DNA of 64,000 nucleotides, from contig NZ_SRUO01000004.1 in NCBI RefSeq assembly GCF_004791025.1, forward strand, positions 491,014-555,013, given 5' to 3'. Positions within the stretch are counted from its first letter, which is position 1. Each line of letters starts with the position of its first letter. Made by a program: the position numbers and the translations under genes. This document shows, piece after piece, positions 20,544 to 31,971 of the stretch. Below the pieces are notes generated by a model. That model made no database searches. It was not told the origin of the DNA and saw only the letters and a list, made by a program, of their open reading frames with translations. The stretch is from Mesorhizobium sp. M4B.F.Ca.ET.203.01.1.1. GTDB taxonomy: Bacteria > Pseudomonadota > Alphaproteobacteria > Rhizobiales > Rhizobiaceae.

Positions 20544-20831
20544 GAAGTTCTCCCTGTCGGCGCGGCCCCTCAGCCACACCTATTACGTGTTGACGCCCCT
20601 GAACCAATTTTGGTCGTTTTTGGGCGTGCCACCGATCGCTTCCGGCGGCTGGTGGCAGGACACTAGACAGACAGATATCCGATTTCAACCGAGTCGTGCT
20701 GTGTGCACGCTTGACGCTAAGTTAGCGCGCAATCGCTAAAACAGCGGCGACTTAAGCAAAAACAGGACGTTCAACTTGCTGCACCTAGCGGTTGCTCCAT
20801 CCGTTTTCTGTTTTTGCAGTGCGGATTTGGC

Positions 20832-21290
20832 ATGCTCCGCACTATGCTGCAGGACCCAAAAAGCCGTGTTTCGTGGTCTCGTTTCCGGGCTGACGCCGTC
20901 GGGACAACGGCGGTCGAATTCGCCATGCTGGCGCCGCTTTTTATCCTGCTTCTGCTCGGCATGGTTGCATATGGCATCTATTTCGGAGCCAGCCATTCGG
21001 TCCAGCAGATCGCCGCCGACGCGGCGCGAACGGCGATAGCCGGGCTGAACCAGACCGAGCGGCAGGCCCTGGTCACCAATTTCATCAATCACGACGTCGC
21101 CGGCTATCCGTTCGTCGACCCGCACAAGCTGACGGTCGATGCCAAGGACAGCGCCATCGACGGCAGCCAGTTCGTCGTTTCGGTCAGCTACGACGCGCGC
21201 GAGCTGCCGATCTGGAACCTGCTGGACAGCCTGCCGATGCCATCGATGACGATCAAGCGCCAATCGACGATCCGCGTCGGGGGCATATGA
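20832..21290 (+). CDS. TadE-like pilus assembly protein
   Basis: The 152-residue protein has the TadE pattern: a basic N-terminus, then GTTAVEFAMLAPLFILLLLGMVAYGIYF, a prepilin-like segment with the conserved glutamate of pseudopilins, followed by a short extracytoplasmic tail. TadE is a minor pseudopilin of Flp/Tad pili. The start is uncertain: a TTG at 20814, ATG at 20832 or ATG at 20844 are all possible; the middle one has GGA at suitable spacing. The 288 bases before it hold no gene; a run of GCTAA/TTAGC inverted motifs lies at 20716-20740. It overlaps the next gene by four bases. Confidence 0.8.
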   Translation: MLRTMLQDPKSRVSWSRFRADAVGTTAVEFAMLAPLFILLLLGMVAYGIYFGASHSVQQIAADAARTAIAGLNQTERQALVTNFINHDVAGYPFVDPHKLTVDAKDSAIDGSQFVVSVSYDARELPIWNLLDSLPMPSMTIKRQSTIRVGGI

Positions 21291-23086
21291 TGCGCGCCGC
21301 TGCCGCCGCGATGCTGCGATCGGGCAGCCGGCTGATCGCCGACAGGCGCGCCAACTTCGCCGTCATGGCGGCGCTGAGCGCGCCGGTCGCGCTGGCGCTG
21401 ACAGCCTTCGCGGTTGACGAAGGCGCGCTGTTCAACGAGCGCCGCGCGGCACAGTCGATCGTCGATCTCGCGGCGATCACCGCCGCGGCCAACATCAACA
21501 ATGCCGAGAAGGCGGTGCTGACCACGCTGAAGGACAACGGCTTCAACTCGGTCGCCGTCCAGAAGCAGGGGACGATCATCGAGCCGACGGCCAGCAAGGC
21601 GGTCGTCCAGGTGGTGCCCGGCCGCTATTCCGGCGTCAGCGCGATCGCCGCCGGAAGCCGTTTCGAGGCCGGCAAGCTGCCCTATAACGCCGTGCAGGTG
21701 TCGCTGAAGAAGAAGGGCACGCTCTATTTCGGCGCGATGATGATGAAGCCGCCGGTGATCGGAACGACGGCCACCGCCAGCGCCCAGGCGGAAGCCGCGT
21801 TCTCGGTCGGGTCGCGGCTCGCCAGCCTCAATGGCGGCGTGCTCAACGCGCTGCTCGGCGGCCTGCTCGGCACCAACATCTCGCTCAGCGTGATGGACTA
21901 CAACGCGCTGATATCGGCCGATGTCGACGTGCTCTCCTTCACCGACGCGCTGGCAATGCAACTGCATCTGACGGGCGTGAGCTATTCGGACGTGCTGGCT
22001 TCGAAGGCCACCGTCGGCCAGATCGCCACAGCCATGGCCAATGTTCCGGGGCTTGACCGCACCTCCAAGCTGGCACTGCAGACGATGGCCGCCGGCGCCA
22101 CCAACACGGTCAAGATCCCGCTCAGCCACCTCATCGATCTCGGCTCCGTCGGCAGCCTCGGCGTCGGCCAGAAGCCGGCGGGGCTTACCGTCGCGACGAG
22201 CGCCATGAGCATGGTGACGGCGGCGGCGGCACTTGCCAACGGCACCAACCAGGTACAGGTCAATCTCGGCGCCACCATACCGGGGCTGACCTCCACCACG
22301 CTCAGCATCGCCATCGGCGAGCCGCCGCAATCCTCGCCTTGGCTGAGAGTCGGCGAGGCCGGCACCGTGGTGCGCACCGCGCAGACCCGCATCAAGCTGA
22401 ATGCCAGCGTCGGCATCGGCAGCGGCAACAATGGGAACGGCAACTCCGGCGTGAATTTGGGCGGCGGCATCAAGCTGCTCGCCGTCAACCTGCCGCTCAA
22501 TGTCGAAGTGGCCTACGCCGAAGCGAAGCTCACCGAAGTTAGCTGCCCGACCGGGCGTCCCGACAGCCTGAAGGTCGCGATCGCGGCACAGCCCGGCGTC
22601 GTCGCCGCGCATCTCGCCGACACCAACGCCAGCGGCTTTGCCGATTTCACCAAGCCGCAATCGTTCAGCGACGCCGAAATCGCCGACGTCAGCGTCAAGC
22701 TTTTGCTGGTCAACCTCAGCCTGCTGCAGATCAACGGATCTTCGGCGTTCTCGGTTACCAACATGGCGCCGACGAACCTGACCTTCAACGCCACCGAAAT
22801 CGCCGCCAAGACGATGAAGACCGTGTCGACGAAGAACCTGACGCAGTCGCTCTCCACCTCGCTGGACAACAACCTGTCGCTGTCGGTCAAGGCGCTCGGT
22901 GCCGGCCTCGACGTCACCGCCCTGCTCGGCACCGTGAAGCCGGCGGTGGTGACGGCGCTCAACGGCGTGACCGCGCCGGTCGACAGCCTGGTCTACAACG
23001 TGCTTGGTGCGCTCGGCGTTCATGTCGGCGAAGCCGATGTCCGGGTCACCGGCGGGACCTGCGGACGCTCGGTGCTGGTGCAGTAG
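21287..23086 (+). CDS. TadG-like protein (Flp pilus assembly, TadE/G family)
   Basis: The 599-residue protein starts with a basic stretch and one transmembrane helix, NFAVMAALSAPVALALTAFAVDEG, typical of TadG N-termini. The rest is a long extracytoplasmic domain rich in Ala, Val, Thr and Asn with few charged residues, and a glycine/asparagine stretch near residue 385. No MIDAS motif of the von Willebrand A domain seen in many TadG proteins is evident. It forms a two-gene unit with the TadE-like gene and no other tad genes are in the window. A cell-surface or pilus accessory role is inferred. Confidence 0.72.
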   Translation: MMRAAAAAMLRSGSRLIADRRANFAVMAALSAPVALALTAFAVDEGALFNERRAAQSIVDLAAITAAANINNAEKAVLTTLKDNGFNSVAVQKQGTIIEPTASKAVVQVVPGRYSGVSAIAAGSRFEAGKLPYNAVQVSLKKKGTLYFGAMMMKPPVIGTTATASAQAEAAFSVGSRLASLNGGVLNALLGGLLGTNISLSVMDYNALISADVDVLSFTDALAMQLHLTGVSYSDVLASKATVGQIATAMANVPGLDRTSKLALQTMAAGATNTVKIPLSHLIDLGSVGSLGVGQKPAGLTVATSAMSMVTAAAALANGTNQVQVNLGATIPGLTSTTLSIAIGEPPQSSPWLRVGEAGTVVRTAQTRIKLNASVGIGSGNNGNGNSGVNLGGGIKLLAVNLPLNVEVAYAEAKLTEVSCPTGRPDSLKVAIAAQPGVVAAHLADTNASGFADFTKPQSFSDAEIADVSVKLLLVNLSLLQINGSSAFSVTNMAPTNLTFNATEIAAKTMKTVSTKNLTQSLSTSLDNNLSLSVKALGAGLDVTALLGTVKPAVVTALNGVTAPVDSLVYNVLGALGVHVGEADVRVTGGTCGRSVLVQ

Positions 23087-23455
23087 TTAGGTCGTAGAGA
23101 TAATCAAATTTGCCTCTTCAAAGAGATTCAGGCCATCGAAGTCGACGTATATGGTCTGGCCTTGCACATCTATTTGATCAAGCATCGCTGAAATCGCGCC
23201 AGCGTGTTCCTTAGACAAGGATATCAATACCTTTCCGTCTTGAATCCTCACTAAGTGCTCATTCTCAGTGACAATCTTGACCTGAAAGCCAGATATCCCA
23301 CCCGAAAAATTTGCGTTGAATCCAGACGACATGTCGACAACATCGCGGAGCAACAATTTCGAAGACAGCTCTCGTACCTCACGAAGCGTGCACAACACAA
23401 TTACGGATGGCGGTGGCTCCCCGAACGCGACTTCGTTCGTATATTCGATGAGCAT
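23087..23455 (-). CDS. Hypothetical protein, AT-rich gene coupled to the alpha-glucosidase
   Basis: I do not recognise this 122-residue protein. It begins [12 protein letters not shown] and ends NLIISTT, is mostly beta-strand-like and acidic, and has no signal peptide or membrane helix. The chosen ATG shares one base with the alpha-glucosidase stop codon (TGATG), with GAGG upstream, so it may be translationally coupled. Its DNA is visibly AT-richer than the neighbours: I counted 26 G/C in the 60 bases 23101-23160. It ends directly against the tadG stop. It looks like a recent arrival inserted downstream of the glycogen genes. Confidence 0.6.
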   Translation of the reverse strand: MLIEYTNEVAFGEPPPSVIVLCTLREVRELSSKLLLRDVVDMSSGFNANFSGGISGFQVKIVTENEHLVRIQDGKVLISLSKEHAGAISAMLDQIDVQGQTIYVDFDGLNLFEEANLIISTT

Positions 23456-25128
23456 CACCGAGCCTCGCTGGACATTGACGGGCTGGCCGTCAAGTTGGTT
23501 CGCCCCAGAAAGCAACCCAGCGGCGGCAGTGACAATGCGTCTTCGGCAATGACCGCGCCGGGGCCGAGATCGACCGCTTCAACAGGCCCCAGAGCCGGCG
23601 GCAAGGGCCAGACCGCCTGCTCGTCGGCGAAGTTGAAGACGCAGACCAGCCTCTCGCCCTCACCCTCGCGGACGAAGGCAAGAACATCGCCTTCGGCATC
23701 CAGGAAGCGGATGGAGCCGCTGACCAGCGCTGGGTGCCGCTTGCGCAAGGCAAGCATCGCCCGGTAGGCGGCAAGCACCGATCCCTCCTCGCCGTTCTGG
23801 ACATTCACGGCGCGGGCGCGGTGGCTGGCCGGCAGCGGCAGCCAGGGCTTGCCCGTCGTGAAGCCGCCATTGTCGGCGCCGGCAGCCCAGGCCATCGGTG
23901 TGCGGCAGCCGTCCCTGCCCTTCACGCCCGGCCAGAAGCGGATGCCGAGAGGGTCGCGCAGATCCTCGAAGGTGAGTTCCGCTTCCTCCAGGCCGAGTTC
24001 CTCGCCCTGGTAGAGGCAGATCGAGCCGCGCAGGCAGGCGAGCAGCGCGATCGAGAATTTCGCCACCCTGTCCGGATCGCCGCCCGGCCGCGTCCAGCGG
24101 CTGACATGGCGCACGACATCGTGGTTGGAGAAGGCCCAGCAGACCCAGCCGTCGGCGACGGTGCCTTCGAAAGCCTCGACGCAGCCGCGTATGTGCGCCG
24201 CCGAGAATTGCGGCCCGAGCAGGTCGAATGTGTAGCACATCTGCAGCCTGTCGCCGCCGGAGGTGTAGGCGGCGAGCGTCTGCAGCGAGCGGTCCTCGTC
24301 ACCGACCTCGCCGACCGCGGCGCGGTCCTGATACTCGTCGAGCAGCGCGCGGAAGCGGCGGAGGAAGTCGAGGTTCTCCGGCCGCGTCTTGTCGAACAGA
24401 TGCTCCTGGAAGGCATAGGTGGTCGTGGCGCCGTTGGTGCCGGCGACACTTTCCGCCAGGGGCGGGTTGTCGCGCAGCCAGCGGTCATGGAAATAGTAGT
24501 TGACCGTATCGAGGCGAAAGCCGTCGACGCCGCGCTCCAGCCAGAAGCGCACCGTGTCCAGCACCGCGTCCTGAACCTCCGGATTGTGGAAGTTGAGGTC
24601 GGGCTGGGCGGCGAGGAAATTGTGCATGTAGTACTGCCGGCGGGTGGCATCCCACTCCCAGGCCGGCCCGCCGAACAGCGACAGCCAGTTGTTGGGCGCA
24701 TTGCCGTCGGACCTGGCATCGGCCCAGACGTACCAGTCGGCCTTCGGGTTGTCGCGGCTGGCGCGGCTCTCGACGAACCATTCATGCTTGTCGGACGAGT
24801 GCGAGATCACCTGGTCGATGACGACCTTCAGGCCGAGCCGGTGCGCCTCGGCGACCAGCGCGTCGAAATCCTCGAGCGTGCCGAACATCGGATCGACATC
24901 GCGATAGTCCGATACGTCGTAGCCCATGTCGGCCATCGGCGACTTGAAAAATGGCGACAGCCAGATGGCGTCGACGCCGAGCGAGGCGACATGGGCGAGC
25001 CTGGCGGTGATGCCCTTGAGATCGCCGCTGCCGTCGCCCGTCGTGTCCTGGAAGGAGCGCGGGTAGATCTGGTAGATGACGCAGCCGCGCCACCAGTCGG
25101 CCCCCCGCTCCCCATTGCCCTCAGTCAT
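23455..25128 (-). CDS. GH13 alpha-glucosidase
   Basis: The 557-residue enzyme is a GH13 alpha-glucosidase or oligo-1,6-glucosidase. It begins with [18 protein letters not shown] and carries the nucleophile block [11 protein letters not shown], the acid/base block AVGEVGDED and the SNHDVVRH block. The DTVN wording is typical of the alpha-1,4-acting members. It would release glucose from malto-oligosaccharides left by glycogen breakdown, presumably in the cytoplasm because no signal peptide is present. The start is the ATG overlapping the glgX stop by four bases; the longer frame inside glgX is a shadow. The last dozen residues look like an extra tail. Confidence 0.87.
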   Translation of the reverse strand: MTEGNGERGADWWRGCVIYQIYPRSFQDTTGDGSGDLKGITARLAHVASLGVDAIWLSPFFKSPMADMGYDVSDYRDVDPMFGTLEDFDALVAEAHRLGLKVVIDQVISHSSDKHEWFVESRASRDNPKADWYVWADARSDGNAPNNWLSLFGGPAWEWDATRRQYYMHNFLAAQPDLNFHNPEVQDAVLDTVRFWLERGVDGFRLDTVNYYFHDRWLRDNPPLAESVAGTNGATTTYAFQEHLFDKTRPENLDFLRRFRALLDEYQDRAAVGEVGDEDRSLQTLAAYTSGGDRLQMCYTFDLLGPQFSAAHIRGCVEAFEGTVADGWVCWAFSNHDVVRHVSRWTRPGGDPDRVAKFSIALLACLRGSICLYQGEELGLEEAELTFEDLRDPLGIRFWPGVKGRDGCRTPMAWAAGADNGGFTTGKPWLPLPASHRARAVNVQNGEEGSVLAAYRAMLALRKRHPALVSGSIRFLDAEGDVLAFVREGEGERLVCVFNFADEQAVWPLPPALGPVEAVDLGPGAVIAEDALSLPPLGCFLGRTNLTASPSMSSEAR

Positions 25129-27167
25129 CCCTTGTCCTTCCCGCTGCGTGCCCGGCCGCCGGCCTTGCGCTCGATCATGAATACCACCGTCCGTCCCGGC
25201 ACCGGCCGCGACAGGTCGCCGCCGCCATCCGCCGCCTCGATGGCGGCATGCCAGCGGAACCCGGTCCGTTCCGGCAGCGTGAAGACGCATTGGCGGCGGT
25301 CGCCGTTGACGACGACGGCAAGGCGGCCATCGCCGGCGCCGCCGAGCACCATGGCGAGGCGGTGCCGCCGCGCGTCGTTCCAGTCGGCCTCGCCGAGCGG
25401 CGCGCCGGATTCGGTCAGCCATGCAACATCGGGCACGTCGGAGCCGGCCGGCGGCCGACCGCTCAGGAAGCGCGTATCCGAAAGCGCCGGCACGGCGCGG
25501 CGCAGCGCGCTGAGCGCTGCCGCGTACCGCTCCAGCGCCTGATCGCGGCCTGCCCAGTCGAGCCAGGTGATGGCATTATCCTGCGCATAGGCGTTGTTGT
25601 TGCCGTCTTGCGTGCGGCCGAACTCGTCGCCCGCCGTCAGCATGATCGTGCCGCGCGAGGCAAACAGCGTAGCAAGCAGCGCGCGCCGATCGCCGAGCCG
25701 CGCCTCGACGATCGAGGCATCGTCGGTCCCGCCCTCGACGCTATTGTTCCAGGACAGGTTGTCGCCGTGGCCGTCGCGATTCTGCTCGCCATTGGCCTCG
25801 TTGTGCTTTTCCTCATAGGCGACGAGGTCGGCCAGCGTCATGCCGTCATGCGCGGCGATGAAATTGACCGTGCGGCTCTTGTCCTGCGCTGCCCTGGCAA
25901 AGACGTCGGACGAGCCGGCGAGCCGCGTGGCCAGCGTGCCGAGCGTGCCGGCATCGCCGCGCCAGAAGCGCCTGACGTCGTCGCGGTAGCGGTCGTTCCA
26001 TTCGAGGAAGGGTCGAGAAAAATTGCCGAGCTGATAGCCGCCCGGGCCGATGTCCCAGGGTTCGGCGATCAGCACCCGGTCGGCCAGCAGCGGATCGCCG
26101 GCGATGGCTTGAAGCAGCGGCGCTTGCGGGTCGAACGTGCCGTCGACGCGGCCGAGCACTGGCGCCAGGTCGAAGCGGAAACCGTCGACGCCGGCATGGC
26201 GGACGAAATGGCGCAGCGTGTCGAGCACCATTTCGCAGACGACCGGATGGTCGCAGGCGATGGTGTTGCCGGTGCCGGTGTCGTTGACCAGCCTGCCGTC
26301 CGGCTCGTGCCGGTAGTAGGCCTGCGCATCGAGGCCGCGCAGCGACAGCGTCGGACCGAAGCGGTCGCTCTCGCCTGTGTGGTTGAAAACGAGGTCGAGG
26401 ATGGTGCCGATGCCGGCCTTTCGCAAGGCGGCAACCGTGTCGCGCAATTCGGCTAGGCCGCCCGGCGCCAGGCGCGGATCGAGCGCCATGAAGGTGACGG
26501 GATTGTAGCCCCAGGCGTTGTGGAGCCCGAGCGGCGGCAGATGCCGCTCGTCGATCGAGGCGGTGATCGGCATCAGTTCGACAGCGGAGACGCCGAGACG
26601 CCTCAGGTGCTCGATGATTGCCGGATGAGCGAGCGCCGCGACTGTGCCGCGCTGCGCTTCCGGCACGTCCGGGTGCAGTTTGGTGAAGGAACGGACGTTG
26701 AGCTCGTAGATGAGGCCGCCGGGCTGGAACAATGGCGGCTGGGGCGACAGCGGTTCCGGCATCGCGACCACGATCGCTTTGGGCATCAAGGCGGCGGTAT
26801 CGGCACCTTCGTTGCGTTTGGCCGCGAGCCGCCAGTGGTATTGATAGGGACGATCGATCTCGATGGCGTAAGGATCGGTGAGCAGCTTGTCCGGGTCGAA
26901 CCACAGGCCCTTGTCGGGGGCATATGGGCCATCCGCGCGAAAGCCATAGCGGGCGCCGGCTTTGATGTCTTGTACGAAGCCCTGAAACAGCACCCTGTCC
27001 TCTGTGAACTGGAGCGGCGTTCGCTCCAGTTCTACTCGCTGGATCTCGGTTGCTCCGGCCGGATCAAACACGGAAACCCAGCCGCGCGTTGCACTCTGCG
27101 AGGCAAAAACGAAGTGAACGCCCTTACGTAGAACGTTAAACGATAGCTTGGCGCCCAGATTGCTCAC
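25125..27167 (-). CDS. glgX: Glycogen debranching enzyme GlgX
   Basis: The 680-residue isoamylase-type enzyme hydrolyses alpha-1,6 branches of phosphorylase-trimmed glycogen. An N-terminal CBM48-like domain is followed by a GH13 barrel with ELNVRSFTKLHPDV, the nucleophile block DGFRFDLAPV, the acid block LIAEPWDIGPGGY and the third carboxylate block NFIAAHDGMT. The start chosen is a GTG with GAGG eight bases upstream; a TTG nine codons earlier is possible. It overlaps the alpha-glucosidase start by four bases. The gene lies downstream of a mosaic repeat region, so it may be transcribed separately from pgm. Confidence 0.9.
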   Translation of the reverse strand: MSNLGAKLSFNVLRKGVHFVFASQSATRGWVSVFDPAGATEIQRVELERTPLQFTEDRVLFQGFVQDIKAGARYGFRADGPYAPDKGLWFDPDKLLTDPYAIEIDRPYQYHWRLAAKRNEGADTAALMPKAIVVAMPEPLSPQPPLFQPGGLIYELNVRSFTKLHPDVPEAQRGTVAALAHPAIIEHLRRLGVSAVELMPITASIDERHLPPLGLHNAWGYNPVTFMALDPRLAPGGLAELRDTVAALRKAGIGTILDLVFNHTGESDRFGPTLSLRGLDAQAYYRHEPDGRLVNDTGTGNTIACDHPVVCEMVLDTLRHFVRHAGVDGFRFDLAPVLGRVDGTFDPQAPLLQAIAGDPLLADRVLIAEPWDIGPGGYQLGNFSRPFLEWNDRYRDDVRRFWRGDAGTLGTLATRLAGSSDVFARAAQDKSRTVNFIAAHDGMTLADLVAYEEKHNEANGEQNRDGHGDNLSWNNSVEGGTDDASIVEARLGDRRALLATLFASRGTIMLTAGDEFGRTQDGNNNAYAQDNAITWLDWAGRDQALERYAAALSALRRAVPALSDTRFLSGRPPAGSDVPDVAWLTESGAPLGEADWNDARRHRLAMVLGGAGDGRLAVVVNGDRRQCVFTLPERTGFRWHAAIEAADGGGDLSRPVPGRTVVFMIERKAGGRARSGKDKG

Positions 27168-27227
27168 GCTTGCCAGCCTCGCGGCACGTTGCAAACGTCG
27201 GAGACTAGCCGAAGCCTCGGCGACGTC

Positions 27228-27407
27228 GTCATCCCAGGGCGAAGCAGGAGCGAAGCTCCGTCGCGGAGACCCTGGGATCCATGCCGTGGCCTCGACCGAA
27301 GGGCGCAGCGGAGCAGAATTCTAGACCGTGGCGTCGCCGCGACGTCACGGCATGGATCCTCGGGTCTGCGCCGCGTCGCTGCGCTCCTTGCTCCGCCCGT
27401 GGATGAC
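27228..27407. repeat. Palindromic intergenic repeat, first family
   Basis: The block starts with GTCATCCCAGGGCGAAGC and ends GTGGATGAC. It contains several inverted pieces such as CCAGGG/CCCTGG and GGATCCATGCCGTG/CACGGCATGGATCC. Blocks with this wording recur between genes in Mesorhizobium-like genomes. Together with the next entry it fills most of the 403-base gap at 27168-27570, where no gene is visible. Confidence 0.7.
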
Positions 27408-27457
27408 GATGGAACGAGCGTATCTGCCAATCGCCAAGGTGGTCGATCCGGCCAGCA

Positions 27458-27563
27458 CCCCTCGTCCGTCTCGGCGCTGCGCGCCGATCCACCGCCTGGG
27501 GGCGAGCCACGGGTCTCGCCCCGTCCTTCGGACCCCACAAGGGGAGAAGGAAAGGCGCGCCGC
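27458..27563. repeat. RIME-like repeat, second family
   Basis: This block reads CCCTCGTCCGTCTCGGCGC, then GCGCCGATCCACC, then a GGGGCGAG.../...CTCGCCCC pair and CCTTCTCCCCTTGTGGGG on the opposite strand. It is the common rhizobial palindrome associated with RIME. It directly abuts the pgm 3' end and may act as a terminator structure. Confidence 0.68.
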
Positions 27564-27570
27564 GCCAGCC

Positions 27571-29202
<1,632 letters not shown>

Positions 29203-30648
29203 TCAGGCAACCCTTTTCGAAAGCAGCAGGCGATAGAGTTCGACATATTTCTCGGCGCTCCTGTCCCAGGAGACATCGGCCTTCATGCCCTGGCGCTGGA
29301 TCGAGCTCCAAACGGCGGGATTGGCATGCGCGCTGACCAGCCGGTGGATGGCATGGACGAGCGCGCCGCCATTGTTCGGCGCGAACTGGAAGCCGGTCGC
29401 GACACCCGCCGATATCGCCGCTTCGTTGGCGTCGATGATGGTGTCGGCGAGCCCGCCGGTGCGGGCGACGACCGGCACGCACCCATAGCGCAGGCCGTAG
29501 AGCTGGGTCAGCCCGCAAGGCTCGAAACGCGACGGGATGACGATGGCGTCGCAGCCGCCCTGCATGATGTGCGAGAGCGCCTCGTCATAGCCGACGACGA
29601 CGCCGATGCGGCCGCGATGGCGGGCGGCGGCGGCAAGCAGCGCGCCTTCGAGGCCGGCGTCGCCGGAGCCGAGGATGGCGAGGCGCGCCCCGGCCGCGAC
29701 GATGCCGTCGACGACCGCAGCCAAAATGTCCATGCCCTTCTGCCAGGTCAGCCGGCTGACGACGCAGACGATCGGACTGTCGTCACTCTCGAGATTGAAA
29801 CGGTCCTCCACCGCCTTGCGGTTCTTGGCCCGCGCAGCAAGCGTCTCGGCCGAATAATTGGCCACAAGATGCTTGTCGGTCTCGGGATTCCAGATGTCGA
29901 CATCGATGCCGTTGACGATGCCGTGGAGATCGATGGCGCGCATGTTGATCAGCCCGTCGAGGCCCATCCCGAATTCCGGCGAGCGGATCTCCTGCGCGTA
30001 AGTAGGGCTCACCGTGGTGATCGCCCAGGCGGCCTGCAGGCCGGCCTTGAGATAGCCGACGCCGCCATAGTATTCGACGCCGTCGAGCGCCATCGCCACG
30101 CCCGGCAGGCCGAGTTCGCCGAAGATGCCGGCGCCGAACTGGCCCTGGAAGGCGAGGTTGTGCACGGTGATCAGCGACGGCACGCCGACCGCCTTGCCGT
30201 AGCGCATATAGGCAAGCGCCATCGCCGACTGCCAGTCATGGGCGTGCACGATGTCGGGCTGGTAGCCGGAGATGGCGCCGCCGGCGATGTCGCCGCCAAC
30301 CTGGCTGAGTGCGGCGAAGCGTCGCCAATTGTCTGGCCAGTCGGCGCCGGTGGCATTGCCATAGGGGCCGCCCGGCCGGTCGAACAGATGCGGCGCGTCG
30401 AGCACGAAGAGGTCGAGTCCGGCGATCTGAACGGCATGGATGGAGGCTTTGCCACCCTGCAGCAGCGGATACTGGTAGACGGCCTTCTTTTTCTTGAAGG
30501 CGGCCATCACCTGAGGGTAGCCGGGGATGAGGGTGCGCATGGCGACGCCCTTGCCGGCCAGCGCGATCGGCAAAGCGCCGGTCACGTCGGCAAGCCCGCC
30601 GGTCTTGATCAGCGGGAAGATTTCGGGCGTGACCGACAGAACCTGCAT
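29203..30648 (-). CDS. glgA: Glycogen synthase GlgA
   Basis: The 481-residue ADP-glucose glycosyltransferase (GT5) elongates glycogen. Lys15 in the KTGGLADV motif binds ADP-glucose, and the C-terminal [14 protein letters not shown] motif contains the catalytic glutamate. The length is standard for bacterial GlgA. The start is [13 protein letters not shown], fifty codons inside the longest frame, because that matches the family and because the upstream extension overlaps the glgC stop region. The gap to glgC is only 22 bases, so both are clearly co-transcribed. Confidence 0.93.
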   Translation of the reverse strand: MQVLSVTPEIFPLIKTGGLADVTGALPIALAGKGVAMRTLIPGYPQVMAAFKKKKAVYQYPLLQGGKASIHAVQIAGLDLFVLDAPHLFDRPGGPYGNATGADWPDNWRRFAALSQVGGDIAGGAISGYQPDIVHAHDWQSAMALAYMRYGKAVGVPSLITVHNLAFQGQFGAGIFGELGLPGVAMALDGVEYYGGVGYLKAGLQAAWAITTVSPTYAQEIRSPEFGMGLDGLINMRAIDLHGIVNGIDVDIWNPETDKHLVANYSAETLAARAKNRKAVEDRFNLESDDSPIVCVVSRLTWQKGMDILAAVVDGIVAAGARLAILGSGDAGLEGALLAAAARHRGRIGVVVGYDEALSHIMQGGCDAIVIPSRFEPCGLTQLYGLRYGCVPVVARTGGLADTIIDANEAAISAGVATGFQFAPNNGGALVHAIHRLVSAHANPAVWSSIQRQGMKADVSWDRSAEKYVELYRLLLSKRVA

Positions 30649-30670
30649 GCGCTTAATGATCCCATCCTGT

Positions 30671-31936
30671 CTACAGTTTAAGCTTGTCGAGCATGTCCTG
30701 GGTGACGAGGCAAATGCCCTTCTCCGAGACGCGGAAGCGCTTGGCGTCGAGGGCGGCATCCTCGCCCACCACCAGCCCTTCCGGGATGCGCACGCCATGG
30801 TCGATGACGACGCGCTTCAGCCTGGCGTTACGGCCGACATGCACGTCCGGCAGCATGACGACTTCTTCGAGCGTCGAATAGGAATTGATGCGCGCGCCGG
30901 TGAAGATCAGGCTTTTCTTCAGCGAAGCACCGGAGACGATGCAGTCGCCCGAGACCAGCGAGGAAACCGCGGAGCCGCGCCTGCCATCCTCGTCATGCAC
31001 GAATTTTGCCGGCGGCTTCAATTCGGCATAGGTCCAGATCGGCCAGTCGCGGTCGTAGAGGTCGAGTTCGGGCGTGACGTCGGTCAGGTCGATATTGGCC
31101 TCCCAATAGGCGTCGACCGTGCCGACGTCGCGCCAGTAGGCCTCGTTCTCGGCCGTCGAGCGCACGCAGGATTTGGCGAAGCGGTGCGCGATCGCCTTAC
31201 CGTGCTGGACGACATAGGGGATGATGTCCTTGCCGAAGTCGCGGCTGGAGCCGGGCTCGGCGGCGTCGCGGCGCAGCTGCTCCATCAGGAATTTGGTCTT
31301 GAACACATAGATGCCCATCGAGGCCAGGGCGAAGTCCGGCTTGTCGGGGATGCCGGGCGGGTCGGCCGGCTTCTCGATGAAGGAGATGATGGTGTCCTTG
31401 GCATCGACATGCATGACGCCGAAGCCGGTCGCTTCCATGCGCGGCACTTCGAGGCAGCCGACGGTGACGTCGGCATTGGCGTCGACATGCTGGCGCAGCA
31501 TCAGCTCGTAGTCCATCTTGTAGATGTGGTCGCCGGCCAGGATCACCATGTATTCGGGGCCGTAGGCCTCGATGATGTCGATGTTCTGGTAGACCGCATC
31601 GGCCGTGCCTTCATACCACTGCGTCTCGGAGACGCGCTGGCTGGCCGGCAGGATGTCGAAGCTCTCGTTTCGCTCGGGGCGCAGGAAGTTCCAGCCGCGC
31701 TGCAGGTGGCGGATCAGCGAATGCGCTTTGTACTGGGTGGCAACGCCGAGGCGGCGAATGCCGGAGTTCAGCGCATTGGACAGCGCGAAATCGATGATGC
31801 GCGTCTTGCCGCCGAAATAGACCGCGGGCTTGGCGCGGCGGTCGGTCAGTTCCTTGAGACGGCTGCCGCGCCCGCCGGCCAGCACGTAGGCCATGGCATC
31901 ACGTGCCAGCGGCTGGGTTCTTTTCAAGTCTGCCAT
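30671..31936 (-). CDS. glgC: Glucose-1-phosphate adenylyltransferase GlgC
   Basis: The 421-residue ADP-glucose pyrophosphorylase makes the activated glucose for glycogen. The nucleotide-binding signature [12 protein letters not shown] is at residues 16-27. The substrate motif [10 protein letters not shown] follows near residue 190, and a C-terminal left-handed beta-helix is suggested by [16 protein letters not shown]. The N-terminal arginines that tune allosteric control in this enzyme are partly visible in [19 protein letters not shown] lies about six bases before the ATG. It stands 35 bases after glgB. Confidence 0.94.
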   Translation of the reverse strand: MADLKRTQPLARDAMAYVLAGGRGSRLKELTDRRAKPAVYFGGKTRIIDFALSNALNSGIRRLGVATQYKAHSLIRHLQRGWNFLRPERNESFDILPASQRVSETQWYEGTADAVYQNIDIIEAYGPEYMVILAGDHIYKMDYELMLRQHVDANADVTVGCLEVPRMEATGFGVMHVDAKDTIISFIEKPADPPGIPDKPDFALASMGIYVFKTKFLMEQLRRDAAEPGSSRDFGKDIIPYVVQHGKAIAHRFAKSCVRSTAENEAYWRDVGTVDAYWEANIDLTDVTPELDLYDRDWPIWTYAELKPPAKFVHDEDGRRGSAVSSLVSGDCIVSGASLKKSLIFTGARINSYSTLEEVVMLPDVHVGRNARLKRVVIDHGVRIPEGLVVGEDAALDAKRFRVSEKGICLVTQDMLDKLKL

Positions 31937-31971
31937 TTTTACCCTCCCAAATTACCAGTGTGCGGCATCGT

